Positions 6,752 through 14,319 of a DNA stretch of 20,633 bases are shown here, piece by piece (position 1 is the first letter of the stretch; each line of letters starts with the position of its first letter). The notes beneath the pieces are model-generated. The model was not told where the DNA came from. It worked only from the letters and a program-made list of their open reading frames with translations, and did no database searches. The position numbers and the translations under genes are program-made. This DNA is from CAVPGH01 sp046726955 (GTDB taxonomy: Bacteria; Acidobacteriota; Vicinamibacteria; Fen-336): assembly GCA_046726955.1 (NCBI GenBank), contig JBKPBQ010000438.1:1-20633 (forward strand). Direction: 5' to 3'.

Positions 6752-8887
6752 GTGAGACGGGCTCTCGTCGCCGGGGCGTGCGCGGCAGCGCTCGCCGCGT
6801 TCGCGGCCTGCCGTGGCGCGAGTCCGGTCGGGCCGCCGCGCGCGCGTCACCTCGTGATCGTCACCATCGACACGCTGCGAGCCGACCACGTCGGGGTCTA
6901 TGGACGCACCGACGCGGCGACGCCCTTCCTCGACTCGCTCGCCCGGACGGGGGCCATGGCGAAGCAGGCCTCGGCGCACGTCCCCCTGACGCGTCCGTCG
7001 CACGTGTCGATCTTCACCGGACGCCTTCCCACCGAAACCGGCGTCCGCGACAACATCGCGCCGGCCGTCGTCTCCTCGGTGCCCCTGCTTGCCGAGGTAC
7101 TGAAGAAGTCGGGGTTTGCGACCGCCGCCTTCGTCTCCTCGGTCGTCCTCGACTCGTCGTCGGGCCTCGACCGGGGCTTCGACACGTACTCCGACGAGTT
7201 CGAGGGCGGGGCCGAGGAGGCGCAGTTCCTGAACACGGTGCAGAAGAAGGGAGACCGCACGACGGCGGAGGCGGTCGGATGGCTGGAGAAGCACGCGCAG
7301 CCGCCCGGGCGGATCTTCCTGTGGCTGCACCTCTACGATCCGCACGATCCCTACGAGCCGCCCGAGCCCTACGCGTCGCGCTTCCGGGATCGGCCGTACG
7401 ACGGCGAGGTGGCCTTCGCCGACTCGCTCGTGAAGCAGCTCGACGATGCGCTGGAGCGCCGGGGTCTGCGGTCGGACACGGCGCTCGTCGTCACGTCGGA
7501 CCACGGCGAGGGGCTCGGCGACCACGGGGAGGCGCTCCACGGCTTCTTCACCTACCAGTCGACGCTCTCCGTCCCCTTCTTCGTGCGCGGCCCGGGCGTG
7601 AAGCCGGGACTGTCGCTCGCTTCGACGGTCAGGCTCGTGGACGTTTTCCCGACAGCGCTCGACCTCGTGGGAGTGCCGATGCCGGCGGAGGCGCATCCCG
7701 CGGGGCGTTCGCTCGGCCCGGAGCTGCGCGGCGAGACGGCGCTGCCCGAGCCGGTCGTCTACGCCGAGTCGCTCGTCCCGCTGCTGCACTTCGGCTGGAG
7801 CGACCTGCGCGTCGTCCGCGAGGGCCGGTGGAAGTACATCCAGGCCCCGCATCCGGAGCTCTACGACCTCGCGTCCGACCCCGGCGAGGGAAAGAACCTC
7901 GCGGCGGACGCCGACCAGGGCTCGCGCACGCAGGCGATGGCGGCCGCCCTCGGCAAGGTCCTCGACGCGGAGCGCGTGGCCCTTCGCGATGCGCCGGGAG
8001 CGCCGGCGGTGGCGCCGGAGCTCCTGGAGAAGCTCGGAGCCCTCGGCTACGTCGGCGGCAGCACGGCCGCGGAAACGTCCACGCCCGGCGCCGACCCGAA
8101 GGACAAGCTGCCGGACTTCCGGATCGCCAACGACGGAATCCGCGAGGGCCTGCTGCGGCTGCACGACAAGGACTACCGGGCGAGCGCCGCGCGCTTCGAG
8201 GCCGTGCTCGCCCGCGGCATCTCGAGCTTCGAGATCCACTTCTACCTGGCCCGCGCTCTGCTCGGCCTGCAACGCTACCCGGAAGCAGCCCGGCATTTCG
8301 AGGAGGCGGCAAAGCGCGCGCCCGCGCACGGCGCGGCCTGGGAGGGGTTGGCCCAGAGCCGGGCCGCCTCCGGCGACGCCGACGGCGCCCTCCAGGCCCT
8401 GCGGAAGGGACAAGCCGCCCTGCCGAGCGACGCGCGCCTGCGGCTGCAGGAAGCCCGGCTGCTGTGGGACCGAGGGCAGAAGACGGACGCGCGGCAGGCT
8501 TACGAGAAGGCGCTGCCCCTCGTCCCCCGCAGCGCGCGGGCTCGCGCTCAGCTCGGCGACCTGCTCCGCGAGATGGGGGACCTCGACGAGGCCCTCCGGT
8601 ACCAGCGGGAGGCCGTCGACCTCGAGCCCACGAACGCGTCGTACTGGAACTCACTCGGCATGACGCTCGGCGGGACGGCGAAGATGGCGGAAGCGGAGAA
8701 GGCCTTTCGCGAGGCGTTCCGGCTCGACCCGAAGAACCACCGCCACGCCTACAACCTCGGGCTGATCCTGGTGCGGCAGGGACGGCGCGAGGAGGCGCGG
8801 CCCTTCTTCGAGAAGGCTCTCGAAGCCAATCCCGCCTTCGCCCCCGCTTCAGAGCAGCTGGCCCAGCTCGCCCGCGCCACGAAATAG
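6752..8887 (+). CDS. Lipoprotein sulfatase-superfamily (Thr-type) hydrolase with C-terminal TPRs
   Basis: This 711-residue paralogue of the preceding gene starts one base after that gene's stop, at GTG, with GGGGGAG 5 bases upstream. It has a probable lipoprotein signal ending at Cys20 (lipobox Phe-Ala-Ala-Cys, slightly non-ideal because of Phe). The catalytic domain spans about 33-445: Asp40 in VTIDTLRADHVG, Thr80/His84 in LTRPSHVSIFTG, Asn101 in GVRDN, His193 in WLHLYDPHDPY, and Asp250-His251 in TSDHGEGLGDHGE. As in its neighbour, Thr replaces the Cys/Ser needed for formylglycine, and Asn lies 21 residues further on. The closing phrases (EGRWKYIQAPHPELYDL, LGALGYVGG) match the paralogue closely. 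About six or seven TPR units follow (470-711). It is the last gene of the operon, before the hairpin at 8891-8920. It probably works with the first protein in the periplasm, perhaps on a related phospho-ester substrate. Confidence 0.9.
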   Translation: MRRALVAGACAAALAAFAACRGASPVGPPRARHLVIVTIDTLRADHVGVYGRTDAATPFLDSLARTGAMAKQASAHVPLTRPSHVSIFTGRLPTETGVRDNIAPAVVSSVPLLAEVLKKSGFATAAFVSSVVLDSSSGLDRGFDTYSDEFEGGAEEAQFLNTVQKKGDRTTAEAVGWLEKHAQPPGRIFLWLHLYDPHDPYEPPEPYASRFRDRPYDGEVAFADSLVKQLDDALERRGLRSDTALVVTSDHGEGLGDHGEALHGFFTYQSTLSVPFFVRGPGVKPGLSLASTVRLVDVFPTALDLVGVPMPAEAHPAGRSLGPELRGETALPEPVVYAESLVPLLHFGWSDLRVVREGRWKYIQAPHPELYDLASDPGEGKNLAADADQGSRTQAMAAALGKVLDAERVALRDAPGAPAVAPELLEKLGALGYVGGSTAAETSTPGADPKDKLPDFRIANDGIREGLLRLHDKDYRASAARFEAVLARGISSFEIHFYLARALLGLQRYPEAARHFEEAAKRAPAHGAAWEGLAQSRAASGDADGALQALRKGQAALPSDARLRLQEARLLWDRGQKTDARQAYEKALPLVPRSARARAQLGDLLREMGDLDEALRYQREAVDLEPTNASYWNSLGMTLGGTAKMAEAEKAFREAFRLDPKNHRHAYNLGLILVRQGRREEARPFFEKALEANPAFAPASEQLAQLARATK

Positions 8888-8890
8888 AAG

Positions 8891-8920
8891 AGGCCGTGGC
8901 CGGTTGCCCGGCCACGGCCT
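8891..8920. terminator. Strong hairpin between convergent genes
   Basis: A perfect 13-bp inverted repeat, AGGCCGTGGCCGG at 8891-8903 and its complement at 8908-8920, encloses a TTGC loop. It begins 3 bases after the stop of the second TPR hydrolase and lies 21 bases from the stop of the convergent TonB-dependent receptor. No long U run follows on the plus strand. On the minus strand it is followed by CTTCTATTTC, which is moderately U-rich, so termination of the receptor transcript is the stronger reading. It probably serves both genes. Confidence 0.75.
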
Positions 8921-8941
8921 GGAGAGAACGACGCGGCTCTT

Positions 8942-11752
8942 CTAGAACCGGAACTTCGCGCCCAGCATCACCCGCCGCGGGTCCACCGGGTCGAACGGCC
9001 ACAGGAAGACCGACGAGGTCACGCTGGAGCTCTGGACACCTTCGTACGCGTCTTCGTTCAGAAGGTTCAAGGCGTCCGCGAACACGGACAGCCGTGCTGT
9101 CTTGCCGAGCTTGAAGTCCTTCTGCAGGCGCACGTCGAGGAACGTCACGCTCGGGAGGCGGCCCAGCTGGCCGCGCGGCTGGAGCAGGATGCGGCGGCCT
9201 TCGGGGGTGCCGATGACGCTTTCTCCCAAGGTCGCGCGCCTCACGATGTAGGGGCCCGCGCGGTACTGGAAATTCCCCGAGACCAGGAAGCCGAGGGGGA
9301 GCCGATACACGAGCTGGCCCTTCACGTTCCAGGGGATGTCGAGGACGAGCGGGCCGTCCGTGTTCACGAAGTCGTTGGGGTTCTTCCCGAAGTCGCGGAA
9401 CTGCAGCCCGCTCCTCTGCTGCAGCGTCACGCCGGAATTGCTCTCCTGCACTCGCCCGTTCGCGTTGAGGTACGTCACGGCGCCGGTGAACGACCACTTG
9501 CCCGTCATGCGCTTTGTGAGCGCGAAGGTGGCGGCGTGGACGTCGCTCTTCACGCCGTCGGGGTTCGTGATCCGGAAGGCGCGATCTCCGGGATCGCTGA
9601 CGAGCTTGAACACGTTGAACGTGTTCCCCGTGGGGTTGTCCCCGAGGTTATCGGTGAACGGCACCTGGACGTACGTCCCCTGGATGTCCTCCCAGCCCGC
9701 GTACTGGCGGCCGCGCTTGTACGTATAGCTCGCCTGGATGCCCAGCCCCCTCGTGAGCTCGCGCTCGAGGCTCAGGGCGAACTGGTCCATCGTGGGCGCT
9801 TTGTAGTTCGGGTCGACGCCGAGGTTGCCCGAGCCTTCGAAGAACGAGGTGTCGTAGAAGTGCCCGGCCGCGACGTCGAACGGGCCGGAGAAGGTGTCCT
9901 TGACGCTGGGCGAGATCACGTTCGCGTACTCGCCCGTGGCCACTGCGCGGTGGTATCGGCCGTAGTGGCCCTTGAGGACGGTCTTGCCGTCGTTCGTCAT
10001 CTTCCAGTTGAAGCCGAGGCGCGGCACGATCGTGTTCCAGGTGTAGTAATTGATCTGGGGATAGGTCACCCCCGTAGGGTTGCCGAACTCGTCCACGTCG
10101 TCCTGGGCTTTCGCGTAGGCCTTGTTGTAGTCGTAGCGGACTCCGAGGTTGAGCGACAGCCGGTCGCTCACCTTGACGGTGTCGTCGAGGAAGACGCCGA
10201 CGGAGCGGCTGTCCCCGCGATAGCCGAAGGGCGTCCGGTCATAGCCGAACCCGTACCCGGGATTGGTCTGGCTGTAGATGTAGACGAAGTCGTTGTAGCC
10301 GTAGAGGCCCTTGGCCACCGCCTGGCTGTACTGCACGCCGAAGTGGAAGTCGTGGCTGGCCCCCAGGAACTTGTCGGCGAGGTGGGAGATCTTGGCCGTG
10401 GCCGTGGTGCGCCGCGGCTGCACGTCGTACCAGTAGTAGTGGCCGCCGGAGATGAAGCCCGTGTCGAGGTCGTAGAACCGCGGCTGGCTGCGGGGCTGGC
10501 TGGGATCCGTGGGCTCCCCCGAGACCTCACCGTAGAAGCCCGAGAAGCGGACGTCGAGCACCGTCTTGCTCGACAGTATGCCCGTGTAGGCGAGGCCGGG
10601 GGTCGGGGTGTGCGATCGCCGCGACCACATCGTGGAGGGCGCCGACCCGATGTCGAGGCCGTTGTCCTCGGTCTTCTTGTCGAGGTGGAAGTTGCCGACC
10701 AGCTTGTGGTTCGGCGTGATCTGCCAGGTCAGCTTGCCCAGGTACCGGTCGATGGGGAAGTTCTTGACGGTGAGGTCCTTCTCAGGGCCGTTGGAGTCGA
10801 CGCCGATGTCCCAGTAGGAGTCCCGCCGCAGCCCATAGGAAGCGAAGAACCAGAGCTTGTCCTTGATGATCGGCCCTCCGATCTGGGCCGTGAAGTCGTG
10901 GAAGCTCTTGCGGGTCCAGGGGCAGCGCAGCGTGTCCGAGCAGGCGTCGGCGAAGGTGCCGTCCGGGTTCTTGAGGTTCTTCGTGTTGTCGCTCGTGAAG
11001 CCGTCCCCCTGCCAGAAGTAGTTGAAGTCGCCGTGGAAGGTGTTCGTGCCCTGCCGGGTCACGATGTTGTAGACGGCACCCGTCATGTTCCCGTACTCGG
11101 CGGGGGCGCCGAGGGCGAGGATCTCGACCTCCTCGATCGCGTCGGTGTTGGGCTCGGCGAGCGCCTCGTTGAAGAAGTTGTCCGTGATGTCGACGCCGTC
11201 GACCTGGAAGGCGTTCTCGTCGTAGCCGGACCCGTACATCATCGTGCGCGCGCTGCCGTCGCCGCCTTGCATCGCTCCGGGGGCGGAAGCCACGAGGTCG
11301 AAGAAGCTGTTACGCTTCAACGGCGCGTCCTCCACCCACTCGCGGTCGTAGTTCGAGCCGACCTCGCTCGAGGTCGTGTCCACGACGGTCGCCTCGGCGA
11401 CCACGTCCAACGCCTCCTGGAGCTGGCTGACCTCCAGGTTGGCGTTCTGCTCGACCGTGGCTCCGAGGCCGACGCGGAGGCCGCGATGCGTTACGGTCTT
11501 GAAGCCGGCCATCGCGAAGGAGACCTGGTATTCCCCGGGAGGCAGGCCGATGATCCTGTAGTACCCCAGCTCGTTCGAGGTGGCCGTCTGCGACCTCACG
11601 ATGTTCGGCCCGCTCACCGCCACGTTCACGCCGGGGAGGACGGCGCCGGAGGCGTCCTTTATGGTTCCGGAGATGCCGCCCGTCGTCCGCTGCGCGAATA
11701 GGGGCGGGCCGAGGGCGAGCATCATCAAGACGACGAAGACGATCCTTCGCAT
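8942..11752 (-). CDS. TonB-dependent receptor with carboxypeptidase-regulatory-like domain
   Basis: This 936-residue protein is an outer-membrane transporter of the CarboxypepD_reg/Oar-like type. It has a Sec signal peptide (residues 1-20, cleavage after LFA before Gln21), a carboxypeptidase-regulatory beta sandwich (about 24-108; GGISGTIKDASGAVLPGVNV, LPPGEYQVSF), and a plug domain (about 125-235; YDENAFQVDGVDITDNFF, EVEILALGAPAEYGNMTG). A 22-strand-type barrel follows, ending in the C-terminal aromatic KFRF expected for Bam-dependent insertion. A Cys pair (DACSDTLRCPW) in an early extracellular-type loop could form a disulfide. The ATG at 11750-11752 is fixed by AAAGGAG (complement of 11760-11766) 7 bases upstream and by the signal peptide. 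No SusD partner, TonB or ExbBD is present nearby. It diverges from the DUF5916 gene. The substrate cannot be read from sequence; in related bacteria such receptors take up oligosaccharides, peptides or metal chelates. Confidence 0.92.
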   Translation of the reverse strand: MRRIVFVVLMMLALGPPLFAQRTTGGISGTIKDASGAVLPGVNVAVSGPNIVRSQTATSNELGYYRIIGLPPGEYQVSFAMAGFKTVTHRGLRVGLGATVEQNANLEVSQLQEALDVVAEATVVDTTSSEVGSNYDREWVEDAPLKRNSFFDLVASAPGAMQGGDGSARTMMYGSGYDENAFQVDGVDITDNFFNEALAEPNTDAIEEVEILALGAPAEYGNMTGAVYNIVTRQGTNTFHGDFNYFWQGDGFTSDNTKNLKNPDGTFADACSDTLRCPWTRKSFHDFTAQIGGPIIKDKLWFFASYGLRRDSYWDIGVDSNGPEKDLTVKNFPIDRYLGKLTWQITPNHKLVGNFHLDKKTEDNGLDIGSAPSTMWSRRSHTPTPGLAYTGILSSKTVLDVRFSGFYGEVSGEPTDPSQPRSQPRFYDLDTGFISGGHYYWYDVQPRRTTATAKISHLADKFLGASHDFHFGVQYSQAVAKGLYGYNDFVYIYSQTNPGYGFGYDRTPFGYRGDSRSVGVFLDDTVKVSDRLSLNLGVRYDYNKAYAKAQDDVDEFGNPTGVTYPQINYYTWNTIVPRLGFNWKMTNDGKTVLKGHYGRYHRAVATGEYANVISPSVKDTFSGPFDVAAGHFYDTSFFEGSGNLGVDPNYKAPTMDQFALSLERELTRGLGIQASYTYKRGRQYAGWEDIQGTYVQVPFTDNLGDNPTGNTFNVFKLVSDPGDRAFRITNPDGVKSDVHAATFALTKRMTGKWSFTGAVTYLNANGRVQESNSGVTLQQRSGLQFRDFGKNPNDFVNTDGPLVLDIPWNVKGQLVYRLPLGFLVSGNFQYRAGPYIVRRATLGESVIGTPEGRRILLQPRGQLGRLPSVTFLDVRLQKDFKLGKTARLSVFADALNLLNEDAYEGVQSSSVTSSVFLWPFDPVDPRRVMLGAKFRF

Positions 11753-12016
11753 TGGATAGCTCCTTTCGGTACGGGACGCGATGGCCGTCGCGGCGCGCGA
11801 CCGAGCCGGTTCACGGCATGAGGAGGCAGCGGTCAGACCGGTGGTGGGCAGCATTCCGAGGCCCCTTTAGGAAATTTCCGGGGATCTTACTCGGACGAGC
11901 CGCGGCCTGTCCAGGAATTACGTGGGCGCGCATTCATGGACGTGAACGACCCGCTCGCGGCGTTCTCGACGCAACCCGCGGCACGGGGCCGGCGTCCTAG
12001 TTCGTAAGGCGACCCC
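11753..12016. promoter_or_regulatory. Divergent promoter region for TonB receptor and DUF5916 genes
   Basis: These 264 bp hold no convincing gene. On the minus strand a candidate sigma70-like promoter for the receptor has -35 TGGACA (complement of 11908-11913; 5 of 6 consensus), an 18-base spacer and -10 TAAGAT (complement of 11884-11889; 4 of 6). Its predicted start, near 11877, falls inside the perfect palindrome GGAAATTTCC (11870-11879), which stands out as AT-rich in this GC-rich DNA and may be an operator. The leader would be about 125 bases. No equally good plus-strand promoter was found for the DUF5916 gene. Confidence 0.45.
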
Positions 12017-14263
12017 TTGTCTCCGCGAGCGTGTGTGACGGCCGTCGCCCTCCTGGCTCTGTCGCTCGAGGGCCGCGCGGACGAGCCGGTGACCGCGCTC
12101 CACGCCGTGCGCACGTCGGGGCGGATCGTCGTGGACGGTGACCTCGACGACGAAGGTTGGCGCGACGTTCCCCCCATCGACACCTGGTACGAGACGAGCC
12201 CCGGCGACAACGTGCCCCCGAAGGTGAAGAGCGTCGGCTACCTCGCGTACGACGACCAGAGCCTGTACGCGGGCTTTCGTTTCGAGGATCCGGATCCGCG
12301 CGCCATCCGCGCCCCGCTGAGCGACCGCGACAACGTGCCGTCGTCGACGGACTACGCGGGCGTCATCCTCGACACGCGCCACGACCGCCGCACCGGGATC
12401 GAGTTCCTCGCCAACCCGCGCGGCATCCAGTACGACGCCGTCCAGGACGACGCCTCGCAAAAGGAGGACAGCTCACCCGACTTCTTCTGGGAGTCGAAGG
12501 GCCGCATCACCGCCGAGGGCTGGACGCTCGAGATCCGCATCCCCTTCTCGTCGCTGCGCTACCCCAAGCGCGACGTGCAGACGTGGGGGATCATGCTCTA
12601 CCGGAACTATCCCCGCGAGTTCCGCTACCAGATCTTCAGCACGCGCCTTCCCCGCGGAGGCAGCTGCTTCATCTGCTTCGAGAACGACCTGCCGGACCTC
12701 AAGAGCCTCCCGTCCGGCGGCCACCTGGTTCTCGCGCCGTACGCGAGTGGAAGCCGGCTCGACGAGCCGGTGGGAGACGTGGGGACGCCGCTCGCGAACG
12801 GCTCCCTGGAAGGCGAGGTCGGCCTCGACGTGAAGTGGACGCCGTTTGCGAGCGCCGCGGTGGACGCCACCATCAACCCGGACTTCTCGCAGATCGAGTC
12901 CGACGTGGCCCAGATCGGCGCCAACGAGCGCTTCGCGCTCTTGTACCCCGAGAAGCGGCCGTTCTTCCTGGAGGGTATCGAGCTCCTCGCCACACCGGTG
13001 CAGGCCGTCTACACGCGCACCATCACGTCGCCCCGCTTCGGCCTGCGGGGAACGGGGAAGGCCGGCGGCTGGTCCTACACCGCGCTCGCCGCCGACGACC
13101 GCGGGGGAGGGAGCGTCATCATCCCCGGCCCCAACGGCTCCGACCTCGCCAACCAGGACTTCCACTCCTTCGTGGCGATCGGACGGCTCCGGCGCGACTT
13201 CGGAAAGAGCTTCGTCGGCCTCCTCGCGTCGGCTCGCGAGATCGACGGCTCCGCGTACAACCGCGTCTTCGGTCCCGACGTCCAGTGGCGCCACGGCGAC
13301 GGCGACACCGTGACCGGCCAGTACCTGGCGAGCTGGAGCCACACCCCCGACCGTCCCGACCTCGCGTCGGAGTGGGACGGCCGCCGGCTCGACGGGCACG
13401 CCGCGGACGCGTGGTGGAGCCACGCCCGCACCCACCTCGACTGGTTCGTCAAGTACCAGGACGTGGGCGACGGCTTCCGCGCCGACAACGGCTTCGTCCC
13501 CCAGGTCGGCTACCGCCAGCAGTACGGCGAGACGGGGTGGACGGTGCGCCCACCGGGAGGGCCGGTGCGCAGGATCCGGTCGTACCTCATCTACGACGGG
13601 TCGGAGGACCGCGACGGCGACCTGCTCAACCGCGAGTACTCGCCCGGCTTCGGCCTCGACGCGATCGGCAACACGTTCGTCCGGATGCGCTGGTCCTTCG
13701 ACAGGGTGCGCGCCGGCGACGGCAAGACGACGCTCCCGCGGTCGCGGCTCTTCTACACCGTCAACACGCAGCCGTCGAGCTTTCTTTCCATGCTCAGCGT
13801 GGACGGTACGATCGGCAGCGAGGTCGACTTCGACAACGTGCGCACGGGCTGGGGGCCGAGCCTCGTCCTGGGAGCGGTGATCCGCCCGACCGATCACCTG
13901 GAGCTGCGGTACGACCTCGGCCGGCGCTTCCTCGACGTCGACGTCCCCGACCGGACGAATCGCCCCCGGCTCTTCACGGCCAAGGTGGACCGCCTGCGCG
14001 CGACCTACAACTTCACGGCCCGGAGCTTCTTCCGCGCGATCGTCCAGTACGTCTCGACCACCCGCGACCCGTCGCTCTACCTGGAGCCGGTAGACCGCCA
14101 GACCGCGGACTTCGCGGCCTCGTTCCTGTTCTCGTACAAGCTGAACTGGCAAACCGTCTTCTTCGCGGGCTACGGCGACGACCGCGAGCTCACGCAGACG
14201 GAGGACTGGGCGCGGTTACGGCGCCAGTTCTTCGTCAAGGTCTCGTACGCCTTCCAGCGCTGA
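12017..14263 (+). CDS. CBM9-like / DUF5916 outer-membrane beta-barrel protein
   Basis: This 748-residue protein has an N-terminal signal peptide (MSPRACVTAVALLALSLEGRA, cleaved near residue 22). A CBM9-like beta-sandwich follows (about 30-200; RIVVDGDLDDEGWRDVPP, VGYLAYDDQSLYAGFRFEDPDP, GWTLEIRIPFSSLRY). The rest is a DUF5916 barrel region (about 220-748). Its hallmark is at residues about 286-319: INPDFSQIESD, then NERFALLYPEKRPFFLEG. A Cys-x-x-Cys (GSCFICFEN) precedes the barrel. The start is an unusual TTG. An in-frame TAA at 12005-12007 excludes earlier starts, and the next candidate, GTG at 12035, would remove the positively charged end of the signal peptide. AAGG at 12006-12009 is a weak ribosome binding site. 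Proteins of this architecture are often annotated as hydrolases, but no active site is proven. It is divergent from the TonB receptor, which suggests shared control. Confidence 0.87.
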   Translation: MSPRACVTAVALLALSLEGRADEPVTALHAVRTSGRIVVDGDLDDEGWRDVPPIDTWYETSPGDNVPPKVKSVGYLAYDDQSLYAGFRFEDPDPRAIRAPLSDRDNVPSSTDYAGVILDTRHDRRTGIEFLANPRGIQYDAVQDDASQKEDSSPDFFWESKGRITAEGWTLEIRIPFSSLRYPKRDVQTWGIMLYRNYPREFRYQIFSTRLPRGGSCFICFENDLPDLKSLPSGGHLVLAPYASGSRLDEPVGDVGTPLANGSLEGEVGLDVKWTPFASAAVDATINPDFSQIESDVAQIGANERFALLYPEKRPFFLEGIELLATPVQAVYTRTITSPRFGLRGTGKAGGWSYTALAADDRGGGSVIIPGPNGSDLANQDFHSFVAIGRLRRDFGKSFVGLLASAREIDGSAYNRVFGPDVQWRHGDGDTVTGQYLASWSHTPDRPDLASEWDGRRLDGHAADAWWSHARTHLDWFVKYQDVGDGFRADNGFVPQVGYRQQYGETGWTVRPPGGPVRRIRSYLIYDGSEDRDGDLLNREYSPGFGLDAIGNTFVRMRWSFDRVRAGDGKTTLPRSRLFYTVNTQPSSFLSMLSVDGTIGSEVDFDNVRTGWGPSLVLGAVIRPTDHLELRYDLGRRFLDVDVPDRTNRPRLFTAKVDRLRATYNFTARSFFRAIVQYVSTTRDPSLYLEPVDRQTADFAASFLFSYKLNWQTVFFAGYGDDRELTQTEDWARLRRQFFVKVSYAFQR

Positions 14264-14277
14264 GCCGCCGGCGGCTC
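14262..14277 (+). terminator. Palindrome overlapping the DUF5916 stop codon
   Basis: GAGCCGCC (14262-14269) is followed directly by its complement GGCGGCTC (14270-14277). Allowing a G-U pair, the stem can extend outward to 14259 and 14280. It overlaps the TGA stop (14261-14263) and is followed only by GTTT, so it is at most a weak or Rho-assisted terminator. Confidence 0.35.
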
Positions 14278-14319
14278 GGCGTTTGGCGATAACATCCGTC
14301 GCGGGGGAGGGGAGGTCCG

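Noticed and set aside
9536..11701. A 721-codon plus-strand open frame opposite the TonB-dependent receptor
   Set aside because: No domain, signal peptide or ribosome binding site; the receptor frame has a complete signal-plug-barrel architecture ending at an aromatic C-terminus.
12473..14152. A 559-codon minus-strand open frame opposite the DUF5916 gene
   Set aside because: Shadow of the GC-rich plus-strand gene, with no recognisable motifs.
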